Shown here: positions 18,304 through 27,849 of the stretch, one piece after another
How the letters are laid out: every line of letters begins with the position of its first letter
How positions within the stretch are numbered: position 1 is the stretch's first letter
DNA from: Chryseobacterium sp. MA9
GTDB taxonomy: Bacteria > Bacteroidota > Bacteroidia > Flavobacteriales > Weeksellaceae
Assembly (NCBI RefSeq): GCF_024399315.1
Contig: NZ_CP075170.1
Span: forward strand, 3,162,001 to 3,226,000
DNA: 64,000 nt
Direction: 5' to 3'
Notes under the pieces: model-generated
Seen by the model: only the letters and a program-made list of their open reading frames with translations
Database searches by the model: none
What the model was told of the DNA's origin: nothing
Position numbers and translations under genes: made by a program

Positions 18304-19021
18304 ATACTGGCTGGAAAGAACTGAACTTTTGATAAAGGAAGAGGGATTAGATAAGTTGATAAAGGCGAATGTACTTGTGGTAGGTCTGGGCGGAGTAGGT
18401 TCTTTTGCCGCAGAATTTCTTGCGAGAGCCGGAGTAGGAAATATGACCATTGTGGATGGTGACACGGTAGATATTACCAATATCAACAGACAGCTGCCTG
18501 CTTTACACTCTACTGTCGGAAAACATAAGGTGGATGTGGTTGCTGAAAGGCTTCTTGACATCAATCCACTGCTTAATTTAACGAAAATCAATGAATTTCT
18601 GAATCCGGAAAGAATGGATGAAGTTTTAGATTCTGCAAAATTTGATTATGTTTTGGACTGCATTGACAGTGTTACTCCAAAGCTTTCCTTGATTATCGCT
18701 GCCAAAAGAAGAAGGATAAAAATTGTAAGCTCAATGGGAGCCGGCGGAAAAACTGATCCAAGCAAAGTATTGGTAAGAGATATCAGCAAAACCGAACATT
18801 GCCACCTTGCAAGGCAAGTAAGAAAAAGGCTGAAAAAAGTAAAAATTGATAAAGGAGTCCGTTGTGTTTTTGCCAATGATATTCAGGATGAAGAAAGTTT
18901 GAAAATGACTGACGGAACCAATTACAAAAGATCTTTTTACGGAACAATAAGCTATATGCCTGCCATTTTCGGGTTGTACACAGCTTCAGAAGTGATTAAT
19001 CATTTATTAAATCAGGATTAA
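18296..19021 (+). CDS. tcdA: tRNA threonylcarbamoyladenosine dehydratase
   Basis: 241-aa E1-like (ThiF/MoeB superfamily) ATP-dependent enzyme that cyclises t6A37 in tRNA to ct6A. The nucleotide-binding glycine motif VLVVGLGGVGSFAAEFLARAG is at ~27-47 (key GxGGVGS), followed by IVDGDTVDITNINRQ and the DCIDSVTPK region. Overlaps the tatD-like gene and is followed 16 bp later by rnpA, so the three probably form one transcript. Confidence 0.92.
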   Translation: MDKYWLERTELLIKEEGLDKLIKANVLVVGLGGVGSFAAEFLARAGVGNMTIVDGDTVDITNINRQLPALHSTVGKHKVDVVAERLLDINPLLNLTKINEFLNPERMDEVLDSAKFDYVLDCIDSVTPKLSLIIAAKRRRIKIVSSMGAGGKTDPSKVLVRDISKTEHCHLARQVRKRLKKVKIDKGVRCVFANDIQDEESLKMTDGTNYKRSFYGTISYMPAIFGLYTASEVINHLLNQD

Positions 19022-19037
19022 ATTTTACACTCCGTAA

Positions 19038-19409
19038 ATGACAAATTCCAAGTATCCCAGAGCGGAAAAGCTCAAAAAAAATACGGAAATCAGTTTGCTT
19101 TTTGATAAGGGCAAATGGAGAACCAGTGGAAATCTGAGAATTATTATTCTGAAAGATAAGGCCACCCTTCCTGTAGAAGCCCCCAGATTTGGGGTTTCTG
19201 TTTCTAAAAGATATTTTAAAAGAGCTGTACACCGGAACCGTATCAAAAGATTGCTGAGAGAATGCTATCGTTTGAATAAGGATTTATTTAAACAAGCTTT
19301 CGGAGAAAGAACGATGGCCATGTTATTTTGGGCATCCCCTGAGATACCTCCGAAATTTCAGGATGTGGAAGCTCAGTTTATAAAGCTTTGTGAAGCACAG
19401 AAAAAATAA
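19038..19409 (+). CDS. rnpA: ribonuclease P protein component
   Basis: 123-aa basic protein subunit of RNase P, which processes tRNA 5' ends together with the RnpB RNA. The family signature RNRIKRLLRECYR is at ~73-85, with FGVSVSKRYFKRAVHRNR before it. The gene is not next to rpmH or yidC, which is common in Bacteroidota. Third gene of the tatD-tcdA-rnpA group. Confidence 0.95.
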   Translation: MTNSKYPRAEKLKKNTEISLLFDKGKWRTSGNLRIIILKDKATLPVEAPRFGVSVSKRYFKRAVHRNRIKRLLRECYRLNKDLFKQAFGERTMAMLFWASPEIPPKFQDVEAQFIKLCEAQKK

Positions 19410-19671
19410 TTTTTCATTAGAATAAGAGATCTGTGAGGTATTTTATCTCGCAGATTATGCGAATCAGGCGGGTTTTTTATTTTCCCACGGATCACACAGA
19501 TTTACACGGATGATTGCATAGATACTTTGTTTTTTATTCTATAATAAATCACGAATAGCGAAGCTTAAAACTCTTATCCCGTATCTCATATCCGGAACCC
19601 TGAAATTAATAGCACTCCAAATATCATATACTTTTTGTAATTTAGGGAAAACATTAAATCTGAAAATTAAT
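19410..19671 (+). other. intergenic stretch with dispersed-repeat-like sequence
   Basis: No gene seen. Holds a hairpin (19429-19437 with 19447-19455, ATCTGTGAG / CTCGCAGAT including one G-T pair) followed by a T-rich run, which may terminate the rnpA transcript. Beyond it are GGATCACACAGATTTACACG-type words typical of degenerate dispersed intergenic repeats in this group. Confidence 0.45.
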
Positions 19672-20280
19672 ATGTTAGACAATATTCCCTATTTTTCTTA
19701 TGCCATCAGTGCATTTATCGGAATTGGATTGGCAGCCGCTACGGGATTCCGGGTGTTTCTCCCGATGTTTATCGTAAGTCTTGTGTCTTATTTCAACTGG
19801 ATTCCCATGAATGAGCATTTTGAGTGGCTTGCTGGCCTTCCTGCGTTGATTACAACAGGTATTGCTACAGTAGCCGAGATCCTGGCCTATTATATCCCTT
19901 TTATTGATCATTTGCTGGATGCGGTCTCTATTCCGATGGCGACGGTAGCAGGTTCTATATTATTTGCCAGTCAGTTTACTGAACTGGGAACATTTCCACA
20001 ATGGGCACTGGCCTTAATTGCGGGTGGAGGTACAGCAGCCACAATCAGCTCCGGATTTGCAGGAATACGGGCCGCTTCTACGGCAACAACCGGAGGATTG
20101 GGGAATTCTGTGGTAGGAACTACAGAAACAGCCGGAGCAGGTCTTATGTCTGTTCTTGCTATAGCAGCACCGGTTATCGCAGCAATTTTTGCAATAATTA
20201 TATTAATTCTTGTTATTGTTTTTGGGCGGAGGGCCTGGAAAAAATTAAGAAAAAATAAAAGTAATCCACAGAATTTATAA
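19672..20280 (+). CDS. DUF4126 family membrane protein
   Basis: 202-aa integral membrane protein of the DUF4126 family: AISAFIGIGLAAATGFRVFLPMFIVSLVSYF at the N-terminus, then ALITTGIATVAEILAYYIPFIDHLLDAVSIPMATVAGSILFA, an Ala/Gly/Thr-rich middle with a glycine-rich loop, and a final membrane helix (~168-190) followed by a basic tail. Function unknown. It is a single gene closed by a strong bidirectional terminator. Confidence 0.82.
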   Translation: MLDNIPYFSYAISAFIGIGLAAATGFRVFLPMFIVSLVSYFNWIPMNEHFEWLAGLPALITTGIATVAEILAYYIPFIDHLLDAVSIPMATVAGSILFASQFTELGTFPQWALALIAGGGTAATISSGFAGIRAASTATTGGLGNSVVGTTETAGAGLMSVLAIAAPVIAAIFAIIILILVIVFGRRAWKKLRKNKSNPQNL

Positions 20281-20282
20281 AT

Positions 20283-20313
20283 AAAAAAGTACTGCTATAA
20301 ACAGTACTTTTTT
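20283..20313. terminator. bidirectional terminator
   Basis: AAAAAAGTACTG / CAGTACTTTTTT 12-bp stem with a 7-nt loop between convergent genes. Confidence 0.9.
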
Positions 20314-20316
20314 ATT

Positions 20317-22446
20317 TTAATTTTTACTTCTGAAGTCCTTAATATCCTGAATTTTAGATTCAAAATATTCTTTTTTCTCAGGATTCTTTTTAATTAGTAT
20401 TTCAAACGCTTTTATCGCTTTTGTGTATAATTTCTGTTCAAAATAAAGATTCGCCAACGTCTCTGTCATCAAATGTGAGATATCGTCGTTCTTTTCTTTT
20501 ACAACATATGAACTTTCTTCTTTTAGCTGGCTGATTCTAGGGTTGTTTTCAATAAAGGCTTCAATAGCTTTCTCTTTGATTTCGGTTTTTTGCTCCTTTA
20601 CGATTTCTTCCGTTCTGTCAATCTTAAGCCAGCTTTGCCAGGTGTTGATAAAACCGGGAACATTACTGTCTAATTGCGGCTGTGTTGTATCCTTCATAGT
20701 AACTTCCTGTATTTGCTCTACAGGTTCTTCTTTACCTTCCTTCTGCTTTTCTTCAACCTTGAGGGTAGAAATATCAGTTCCAAAGAAAGAAACATTCATC
20801 ACAGGAACTTCTTCTTTTGATACTTCTGCAGCGATTTTTTCTTCTTCAGATGATTCAACAGCGCCTGTTTCTTCTTCTACAGGCAGAGTTTCTTCCTGAA
20901 CAGCTTCTGTAACAGTTTCGACCGTTTCTGAAGGCTGTGCCTCTTCAATTATTATTTCTGGCTCTGCTGCAGTGATTATTTCTACTGCAGGAGTTTTTAC
21001 TTCAGGAGCTGGTACTTCTTTAGATTTGCTGATTAATGAATCAGGCATATTGGATTCCACACTCATGGGTTTCCATGCGGACTGAACTTCGGGAGTTTCT
21101 TCTTGCTCTTCTTCTCTTTCCTCAGCAATTTCAGCTTTAGACTCCTCTTCTAAAGGTAATTGATTCTCAGTAATTTCTTCCTGAGCCTTCTCCTTCTCTT
21201 TTTTGATTTCCTCTGGTTTGTCTTCACTTGTTGACCAGAAATGGAAATTCTGGGTTTCAGCAAAGCTAATTTCGTGGTCTGCAACTTCCTCAAGCTCTGC
21301 CTTTTCTTCTTGAAGAACAGGTTTAGCCTCCTTCATCTTTTTCTCAACTTCTTCGATGAGACGTCTCATTTCTTCCTCATGTTTATTGACATGAGGCTGG
21401 GAAACTTCAGCTGTTTCAGAAATTTCTTCGTTGTTGGCCTGGATTTTAACATCAGGCATGAATGAATCTGTTCCATGGAAACTTACTTCGGCATCGGATA
21501 CTTCTAATAATGATTCTTCTTCATTATTATTTCCTTCTTCAGCAGAAATCGGGCCTTCATCAATAATGGTTTCTGACGTAAAGTTTTCTCCTACATTCTC
21601 TTCTACTTCTGCTTGTATTTCTTGCGGAGCAGGTTCTTCATCAGAAACAGACATAGTTTCATTATCGGCCGATCCTGCATTTATAGGCTCTCCTGCTGCT
21701 ACTTCAATATTTTCCTCTGGTACTAAAGGAGAAACCTCATGGAAGCTGGTATTTTCTTCTTCATCAATTTTTTCTTCTTCTTTTTCTGAAGAAATCTGAT
21801 CTTCCTGAATAATAGTTTCCGGTGTAAAGTTTTCTCCTGCCTTTTCCTCTGTTTCTGTCTGCTTTTCTTCTTGCTGAAGAGGTTCTTCCACTACAGGTTC
21901 AGCTTTTTGGGTTACCAAAATCCCTGATTCCAGAGTAGACTCAATATCTATTGTTTCAGAATTTTGCTCATCAAGGAAATTTTCTTCTCCTTCAAATAAA
22001 ATTCTGTTTCGTTCACCATTTACATAAATATGTTTAACCTCCTGTACGGTTGATAAGACACATGCTGTTCCCTGCTCTTCTGCTGGTTTTTCTACAGAAG
22101 CGTCCTCTTCTCTTTTGATAGGGAAAGACTTTGCTTTCTGGGTTAATAGAGTCGGTTTTTCAATTATTTTAGATGGCTTCTTCTCTTCAACAACCTCCGA
22201 TTTGGGCTCTTGTTTGATCTTACCGTTGATCAACTGATATAAAATCTTTTTATCTGTAGTATATGCCGCTGTTGTAGAAAGCTCTTTCTGATAGTTCTCT
22301 TTTTCGTACAGATGGACTCCATACAAGTGAAGTGCCCTGATATTTTGAATATAAGGAAAAGTATGAATCTCTTCTTTCAAAAGACCAAGGTCTTCTAACT
22401 GAATATTTTTCGGATTTTTTATTAATTCTAAAACTCTCGGATTCAT
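20317..22446 (-). CDS. glutamate-rich, repeat-containing TPR-like protein
   Basis: 709 aa. The N-terminal ~75 residues are ordered (MNPRVLELIKNPKNIQLEDL, ENYQKELSTTAAYTTDKKILYQLI). Residues ~85-590 are extremely Glu-rich and low in complexity, with internal repeats (GENFTPETII near residue 203 and GENFTSETII near 287; SFxGTDxF-like units). The C-terminal ~60 residues resemble one tetratricopeptide unit (ETLANLYFEQKLYTKAIKAFEILIKKNPEKKEYFESKI). No signal peptide. It is the last gene of the miaB / sigma54 activator / lptE cluster, one base after the lptE stop. Function unknown; a scaffold role is only a guess. Confidence 0.7.
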   Translation of the reverse strand: MNPRVLELIKNPKNIQLEDLGLLKEEIHTFPYIQNIRALHLYGVHLYEKENYQKELSTTAAYTTDKKILYQLINGKIKQEPKSEVVEEKKPSKIIEKPTLLTQKAKSFPIKREEDASVEKPAEEQGTACVLSTVQEVKHIYVNGERNRILFEGEENFLDEQNSETIDIESTLESGILVTQKAEPVVEEPLQQEEKQTETEEKAGENFTPETIIQEDQISSEKEEEKIDEEENTSFHEVSPLVPEENIEVAAGEPINAGSADNETMSVSDEEPAPQEIQAEVEENVGENFTSETIIDEGPISAEEGNNNEEESLLEVSDAEVSFHGTDSFMPDVKIQANNEEISETAEVSQPHVNKHEEEMRRLIEEVEKKMKEAKPVLQEEKAELEEVADHEISFAETQNFHFWSTSEDKPEEIKKEKEKAQEEITENQLPLEEESKAEIAEEREEEQEETPEVQSAWKPMSVESNMPDSLISKSKEVPAPEVKTPAVEIITAAEPEIIIEEAQPSETVETVTEAVQEETLPVEEETGAVESSEEEKIAAEVSKEEVPVMNVSFFGTDISTLKVEEKQKEGKEEPVEQIQEVTMKDTTQPQLDSNVPGFINTWQSWLKIDRTEEIVKEQKTEIKEKAIEAFIENNPRISQLKEESSYVVKEKNDDISHLMTETLANLYFEQKLYTKAIKAFEILIKKNPEKKEYFESKIQDIKDFRSKN

Positions 22447-22447
22447 C

Positions 22448-22999
22448 TTACCAATTCGCTACAATGTCGTTAAATATCTTATTAATAATTCTATCTGTCA
22501 CCAGCTTTACCTGCTGGTCTTCGATTTGACTTAGTGATACATCACTGTTGAAAGCTGCTTCATCGGAATAGGTTCTGTCGAAACTTGCATCCGGATGAAT
22601 TTTATTTTCATAGTGTACCTTTACTGTAATCGTAAGTTTATTCTGTGCCTGCTGAATCACTCCGCCAGAAGGATTTGTCTGGGTATTGGAACTGATTGTG
22701 GTAGGAGTAATGGAATAGTCCGTAATTTCTCCTTCTATCAGGATATCAGGATTTTCTTTTGTCCCTTTCAGTGTTGTTCTCTGAAGAAACCTATTTTGTA
22801 TTGCTGTAGAAAACTGTTGAGATAATGCAGGGTTTACAAGGGGAGCATTATTGGGAAATTCATTGATCTGAACCGTCTTTTCATCTGTAAGAGACGATCC
22901 CGTAAAGCTGTAACATGAATTTAAAACTCCCAGCAATGCAAAAAGCATTACCTTAAGCAGTGATTGTTTCAGGCTGATATTTTTAATTTTAAAATTCAT
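22448..22999 (-). CDS. lptE: LptE-family LPS assembly lipoprotein
   Basis: 183-aa lipoprotein with lipobox LNSC (Cys29). The mature start CYSFTGSSLTDEKTVQINEFPNNAPLVNPALSQQF and the later YSDEAAFNSDVSLSQIEDQQVKLVTDRIINKIFNDIVANW match the Bacteroidota LptE family, which plugs the LptD channel inserting lipopolysaccharide into the outer membrane. An upstream in-frame ATG exists (23062), but the ATG at 22999 gives a proper signal peptide, so I use it; it overlaps the upstream membrane-protein gene by 11 bp. Confidence 0.85.
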   Translation of the reverse strand: MNFKIKNISLKQSLLKVMLFALLGVLNSCYSFTGSSLTDEKTVQINEFPNNAPLVNPALSQQFSTAIQNRFLQRTTLKGTKENPDILIEGEITDYSITPTTISSNTQTNPSGGVIQQAQNKLTITVKVHYENKIHPDASFDRTYSDEAAFNSDVSLSQIEDQQVKLVTDRIINKIFNDIVANW

Positions 23000-23693
23000 T
23001 TTTAGATCCGATTTCAATAATTTCATCATACTCAATTTGTTGAATAGCATCTTCATAAGCAAAATAGTTTGCTGTGTATAAAAATGGCAGGGTAAGAAAA
23101 ATTCCTATCCCGCAAGCGATAATACCAATCTGTGCTAAAATACTTACTACTAATGAGAAAAGAAAAATTGACAGTAGATTTCCTTTAGTCATTACTTTTG
23201 AAATATTCCAGGCTTCTTTTATCTCTTTAACCCCTTTAAGACTTATTAATGGAATGATATAAAAGCCCTTCAATACGAAGTAATATATCGCTGCAATCAA
23301 TAAGAACATATAAGGAAACATAAAAAAAGCAACCATTGGATTGGGCTCATTACCTTCTGACATTGCACCTGATACACCCAACACAGCAAATAAAGGAATG
23401 TAAAGTAGTAAAGCACCTCCAAAAACAATTAACTGCAACATAAAGTAAGGCATAAAGTCTTTAAAATCAAAGATATCTCCGGGACTTGCCGGCTGATTTC
23501 TGCTCAGCCTTTGAAGGTATTTGTATAAATTACCCATCGCCAATAGTCCGCAGAACGGAATAATTGACATGATAAAGCACACTAAAAATGCTACAAAAAT
23601 ATTTCCGAAATCTTTCTTTAAAAGTTCGAAACCTTTATTAATATATTCTCCGAGCTTAAAATTGATCGGCTTAGGTGTTAAATTTACTTTCAT
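22989..23693 (-). CDS. multi-pass membrane protein of unknown function
   Basis: 234 aa with about six hydrophobic segments (~28-55, 75-105, 125-150, 160-215). N-terminal motif FKLGEYINKGFELLKKDFGNIFVAFLVCFI resembles DUF4013-like membrane proteins with an amphipathic helix preceding the membrane. No catalytic motif seen. Lies between the sigma54 activator and lptE with an 11-bp overlap into lptE, consistent with cotranscription. Confidence 0.65.
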   Translation of the reverse strand: MKVNLTPKPINFKLGEYINKGFELLKKDFGNIFVAFLVCFIMSIIPFCGLLAMGNLYKYLQRLSRNQPASPGDIFDFKDFMPYFMLQLIVFGGALLLYIPLFAVLGVSGAMSEGNEPNPMVAFFMFPYMFLLIAAIYYFVLKGFYIIPLISLKGVKEIKEAWNISKVMTKGNLLSIFLFSLVVSILAQIGIIACGIGIFLTLPFLYTANYFAYEDAIQQIEYDEIIEIGSKNEF

Positions 23694-23706
23694 TATTTAT
23701 GCTGTG

Positions 23707-24996
23707 CTAATCTTCCAGGTTATATTGTTTTATTTTTCTGTATAAAGTTCTTTGTGAGATTCCCAATTCATCTGCCGCTCTGTTTCTACGCCCCTTATGT
23801 TTCTCCAATGCCTTGATAATCAAGTCTTTTTCATTGTTCTGAAGAGAAAGTGACTCCGGCCTGTTTTCTTCTACCTCGATATCTTCAATATCTTCATAGC
23901 TGTCATCAGGAGTCGAGATAATTGTAGGAGTCTGAACTACTGGTGTTTCATTATTATTTTCAAAATAGACTAAAGACCCGGAGTTTACCTGCGGCTGAGT
24001 TTCAGGGGTATAAATCCTGTTGATCAGGTTTTTTTCATGATTACTCAGATCTGCCGTTCCTCTGTTCTTAATCAATTCCGAAGTTAAGGATTTTAAATCA
24101 TTAATATCATTCCTCATATCGAATAGAATTTTATACATGATTTCTCTTTCACTACCAAAATCATTCTGTTTAGAAGTATTTTGATTGTTCACCACCATTG
24201 GAAGGTGTGTTTCCATCGGAATATACTCAGCAAGTTTTTCAGCAGTGATATTTCTGTTTCTTTCCACAACGGTCATCTGCTCTACCAAGTTTCTTAATTG
24301 ACGGACGTTACCCGGGAAGGAATAACTTTCTATATAATGAACTGCGCTCTGCTCCAGTTCCAGTTCCGGCATTCTGTACTTTTCTGCAAAGTCTATCGCA
24401 AACTTTCTGAACAGCAAATGAATATCTCCTTTTCGCTCTCTCAAAGGCGGCATATCAATCTGAACGGTATTCAAACGGTAATATAAATCCTCACGGAATC
24501 TTCCGTCATGGATTGCTTTCATCATATTGACGTTGGTAGCGGCAACAATTCTCACATTGGTTTTCTGCACCTGTGAAGAACCCACTTTCATGAATTCACC
24601 GCTTTCCAGAACTCTCAAAAGACGAACCTGCGTCTGTAATGGCAATTCTCCTACCTCATCCAAAAAGATCGTTCCACCATCTGCGACTTCAAAATATCCT
24701 TTTCTTGTAGCTGTAGCACCTGTAAAAGCTCCTTTTTCGTGCCCGAACAGCTCAGAATCTATGGTACCTTCCGGAATTGCTCCACAGTTTACCACAATAT
24801 AAGGCTGATGTTTTCTTTTGGATTCTGAATGGATAATTTTCGGAATAAACTCTTTTCCCACACCACTTTCCCCTATCACCAGCACAGAAATATCTGTAGG
24901 TGCTACCTGAATAGATTTTTCCAGCGCCCGGTTGAGTGCCGGAAAGTTTCCGATAATTCCGAAACGGTTTTTTATGCTTTGTAACTCGTTGCTCAT
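23707..24996 (-). CDS. sigma54-dependent transcriptional activator (no receiver domain)
   Basis: 429-aa AAA+ enhancer-binding protein. Central ATPase ~10-245: Walker A GESGVGKE, the sigma54-contacting GAFTGA loop, Walker B GGTIFLDEVGELPL, and the Arg-finger region FREDLYYRLNTVQI. A variable linker (~260-385) follows, then a Fis-type HTH at the C-terminus (KGRRNRAADELGISQRTLYRKIKQY). There is no N-terminal receiver or GAF domain, so activity must be set by level or partners. It sits in the cluster with miaB and lptE. Confidence 0.93.
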   Translation of the reverse strand: MSNELQSIKNRFGIIGNFPALNRALEKSIQVAPTDISVLVIGESGVGKEFIPKIIHSESKRKHQPYIVVNCGAIPEGTIDSELFGHEKGAFTGATATRKGYFEVADGGTIFLDEVGELPLQTQVRLLRVLESGEFMKVGSSQVQKTNVRIVAATNVNMMKAIHDGRFREDLYYRLNTVQIDMPPLRERKGDIHLLFRKFAIDFAEKYRMPELELEQSAVHYIESYSFPGNVRQLRNLVEQMTVVERNRNITAEKLAEYIPMETHLPMVVNNQNTSKQNDFGSEREIMYKILFDMRNDINDLKSLTSELIKNRGTADLSNHEKNLINRIYTPETQPQVNSGSLVYFENNNETPVVQTPTIISTPDDSYEDIEDIEVEENRPESLSLQNNEKDLIIKALEKHKGRRNRAADELGISQRTLYRKIKQYNLED

Positions 24997-25032
24997 AAGT
25001 AAATTTTTGATTATTGATTTAATGTTAATCTT

Positions 25033-25836
25033 CTACAGCTCTTCAATCTCTTTTCTGTAGACTTTGTTAAAGTGATGAGTGTAGACATCTTTCATGGTCT
25101 TTCCTTCATCATACGTTTGTAGGGCTAACATTTTTAAATCTAAATAATCTTTGTTTCTGATCTTAGAAACTTTACTTTTAAAGTATATATTCTCGGCAAA
25201 GTTGTATTCTTTGCTTTGCTTTTCAAAATTTTCCAGGGCTTTGTCATACCTTCCCAGCTCGAAATAAGTTACTCCCAACTGATAATGATCAAACATTCCC
25301 TTCACGTAACCTCTGGTTACCAGAAGCCTTTCTATAATCCCAGCAGCTTTTTCTTTCTGTCCTAACGCGCTGTAAGACATAGCTCTTACTATGTCCAGAT
25401 TATAGTCTCCATTTTGAGACCGTCCTAGGTCTCCGGGATAATATTTTTTTAGTCCTTCTAAATCCTGAATAGCGCCTTTATAGTCTCTTAAAAACTGAAA
25501 CTTAGTCCAGCCTCTATAGCCAAGGTGCATTTGTGGATTTAAAGCAACTGCTTTATCAATTAAAATTTTCCAGGTTACGAAATCCCCGTTTTTAAGATAT
25601 GGAACTGCTTTTTCCATATAAGCGTGGGAGAAATCAGGACACAGTTCAATGGCTTTATCAAAGCCTTCCTGAGATTCTGCGAAACCTTGTAAATCTGAAG
25701 CCCAGTTGTATAACTCACACGCTTTTTTGCAGTTCTCACCCTCTACTGCATTACAGTTGACCTGTGCAATAGTATTGGTGTAAACGATAAGTAACAAAAA
25801 GCTAAGGTAATACCTCTGAAACTTTTCCATTTTCAA
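25033..25836 (-). CDS. secreted tetratricopeptide-repeat protein
   Basis: 267 aa; signal peptide ending near TNTIAQ, then CNAVEGENCKKACELYNWASD and TPR-type helices (SQEGFDKAIELCPDFSHAYMEKAVPYLKNGD, IDKAVALNPQMHLGYRGWTKFQFLRDYKGAIQDLEGLKKYYP, YQLGVTYFELGRYDKALENFEKQSKEY). Probable periplasmic protein-interaction module. The start overlaps the end of the preceding lipoprotein gene by 35 bp (29 bp if the second ATG is used), so the two are likely coupled. Confidence 0.75.
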   Translation of the reverse strand: MKMEKFQRYYLSFLLLIVYTNTIAQVNCNAVEGENCKKACELYNWASDLQGFAESQEGFDKAIELCPDFSHAYMEKAVPYLKNGDFVTWKILIDKAVALNPQMHLGYRGWTKFQFLRDYKGAIQDLEGLKKYYPGDLGRSQNGDYNLDIVRAMSYSALGQKEKAAGIIERLLVTRGYVKGMFDHYQLGVTYFELGRYDKALENFEKQSKEYNFAENIYFKSKVSKIRNKDYLDLKMLALQTYDEGKTMKDVYTHHFNKVYRKEIEEL

Positions 25837-26323
25837 TTTTATAGGTTAAATACTGGTAATAATCTACTTTTAAACCTTTTATATCTTTCGGCATCCAGCC
25901 ATCCAGTGATTTTGTAAACTGCAGCAGCTTATTTTCTAATTCTTCATCCAGTAAAGTATCTTTCAGATCTGAGTTCATGTGCTGTAATCTGAACAGGCCT
26001 GTCTTTCCTTCACAATTTACTAAAAATCTTACGGTAATATAACCGTTGATCTTCTTTTCAGAATATATATTTTCTTTTTTAAGTTTTTCGGTGACCGCAA
26101 TCTTTTCGCCTTTGTAGCTAAACTCTTTTGTACCCTGATAGTACTGAAAGCTGAAATGTCTCCATTTTTCTGAACCACATTTTTTAAAATCAGCGTTATC
26201 CAGTTTTCTATCAAACTCGATATCTCCTATGGTTGCAGGATATTTTTTTACATTTTTTTCTGTCTGACAAGATACCAGAGCAAACGAAAGGATCGCAAAA
26301 AGATAAACTGCTTTGATCACCAC
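25802..26323 (-). CDS. lipoprotein with TonB-C-like domain, GTG start
   Basis: 173 aa. Lipobox LVSC with Cys19. The C-terminal half (YITVRFLVNCEGKTGLF, then LDGWMPKDIKGLKVDYYQYLTYKIENGKV) has the beta-alpha-beta pattern of TonB C-terminal-like domains seen in many Flavobacteria secreted proteins; two similar genes lie at 27850-29075. No ATG is available before the signal peptide, so translation must start at GTG (26321-26323, or the adjacent GTG). It begins 6 bp after the miaB stop codon. Function unknown. Confidence 0.68.
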   Translation of the reverse strand: MVIKAVYLFAILSFALVSCQTEKNVKKYPATIGDIEFDRKLDNADFKKCGSEKWRHFSFQYYQGTKEFSYKGEKIAVTEKLKKENIYSEKKINGYITVRFLVNCEGKTGLFRLQHMNSDLKDTLLDEELENKLLQFTKSLDGWMPKDIKGLKVDYYQYLTYKIENGKVSEVLP

Positions 26324-26329
26324 TTAATT

Positions 26330-27775
26330 TTATTCCGCTGTTCTCCCTAAAAGTGTGCCTTGTGTATTGTCATGTACAAAAACGTTCACAATGTCACCTA
26401 TTTTCTGCCCTTCAAGCTTATCGAAGACACATACGGCATTTTGGGAGTTTCTTCCTTTCCATTGGTTTTTGTTCTTCTTGGAAATCCCTTCAATCAGAAC
26501 CTCATGTATTCTTCCTACATAAGATTTCATTCTTTGGCTTGAAAGTTCTCCCTGAAGAGCAATAACCTCAGCAAGACGTCTCTGTTTTACATCAGCAGGA
26601 ATATTGTCTTCCATTTTCTTGTGAGCCGGAGTTCCCGGTCTTTCTGAGTAAGCGAACATATAACCGTAGTCATATTCCACTTCTCTCATCAGGCTTAAAG
26701 TATCCTGATGATCTTCTTCTGTTTCATTACAGAATCCAACGATCATATCCTGAGAAAAAGCGACTTCAGGAACTATTTCCTTCGCTTTTTTAATCAGATC
26801 CAGATATTCTTCGCGGGTATGCTGTCTGTTCATCGCTTCAAGCATATTATTGCTTCCACTTTGTACAGGAAGGTGTACATATTTGCAAATATTATCATGT
26901 TTTGCCATCATTCTGAATACATCCAGACTCATATCCTGTGGATTTGAGGTAGAGAATCTGATTCTCAGTTCAGGAACAGCTTTAGCCACTAAATCAAGTA
27001 GCTGAGCAAAGTTAACGGCTGTTGCCTTCTGCATTTCAGAAGCTTTGGCAAAATCTTTTTTAGGGCCTCCTCCATACCAAAGGTAAGAGTCTACGTTTTG
27101 TCCTAGAAGGGTAATTTCTTTATATCCGTTGTTGGCAAGGTCTTTACATTCATCTATAATAGAGTGCGGATCACGGCTTCTTTCTCTCCCTCTGGTAAAA
27201 GGAACTACACAGAATGTACACATGTTATCGCAACCTCTGGTGATGGTAACAAAAGCTGTAACTCCATTTCCGCCCAGACGAACAGGGTTAATATCCGCAT
27301 AGGTTTCTTCTTTGGAAAGAATTACATTGATCGCATCTCTTCCATCATCAGTTTCTTTTAAAAGATTGGGTAAGTCTCTATAAGCATCCGGGCCTACAAC
27401 AAGATCAACCAATTGTTCCTCCTCTAAGAATTTCGTTTTCAGTCTTTCCGCCATACACCCTAAAACACCCACCGTCATATTCGGCTTTTCTTTTTTCAGG
27501 TTTTTGAACTGGGAAAGACGCATTCTCACGGTCTGTTCTGCTTTTTCTCGGATGGAGCATGTATTTAAAAGAATCAGGTCTGCTTCTTCTACCTTCATTG
27601 TTGTATTGTATCCCTGTTCATTAAGGATGGATGCAACAATTTCAGAGTCAGAGAAATTCATCTGACAGCCATAGCTTTCTAAAAACAGTTTTTTAGAATT
27701 TTCCGGTCTTTCAGCAATGGCAAAAGCTTCGCCCTGTTTCGTTTCGTCTATATATTTTTCCTGCACGATAATCAA
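26330..27775 (-). CDS. miaB: tRNA-2-methylthio-N6-dimethylallyladenosine synthase
   Basis: 481-aa radical SAM methylthiotransferase that adds the ms2 group to i6A37 in tRNA. The N-terminal UPF0004 domain has cluster cysteines in [22 protein letters not shown] and VLGCMAERL. The radical SAM motif is [20 protein letters not shown] (CxxxCxxC), and a TRAM domain closes the protein. A miaE gene near the right end of the window suggests the complete ms2io6A pathway. First gene of the minus-strand cluster leading to lptE. Confidence 0.97.
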   Translation of the reverse strand: MIIVQEKYIDETKQGEAFAIAERPENSKKLFLESYGCQMNFSDSEIVASILNEQGYNTTMKVEEADLILLNTCSIREKAEQTVRMRLSQFKNLKKEKPNMTVGVLGCMAERLKTKFLEEEQLVDLVVGPDAYRDLPNLLKETDDGRDAINVILSKEETYADINPVRLGGNGVTAFVTITRGCDNMCTFCVVPFTRGRERSRDPHSIIDECKDLANNGYKEITLLGQNVDSYLWYGGGPKKDFAKASEMQKATAVNFAQLLDLVAKAVPELRIRFSTSNPQDMSLDVFRMMAKHDNICKYVHLPVQSGSNNMLEAMNRQHTREEYLDLIKKAKEIVPEVAFSQDMIVGFCNETEEDHQDTLSLMREVEYDYGYMFAYSERPGTPAHKKMEDNIPADVKQRRLAEVIALQGELSSQRMKSYVGRIHEVLIEGISKKNKNQWKGRNSQNAVCVFDKLEGQKIGDIVNVFVHDNTQGTLLGRTAE

Positions 27776-27849
27776 TTTAAGGTCCGCAATTTTAAATTAC
27801 GAATAAATAAGTCTGCAAAGATACAAAATATTGTGACAGAATGTCAGGA

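Noticed and set aside
19429..19520. Possible CRISPR-like or tandem repeat after rnpA
   Set aside because: Only degenerate words (ACAGAT, CGCAGAT) without regular spacing; no array. No CRISPR repeat-spacer pattern seen anywhere in the window.
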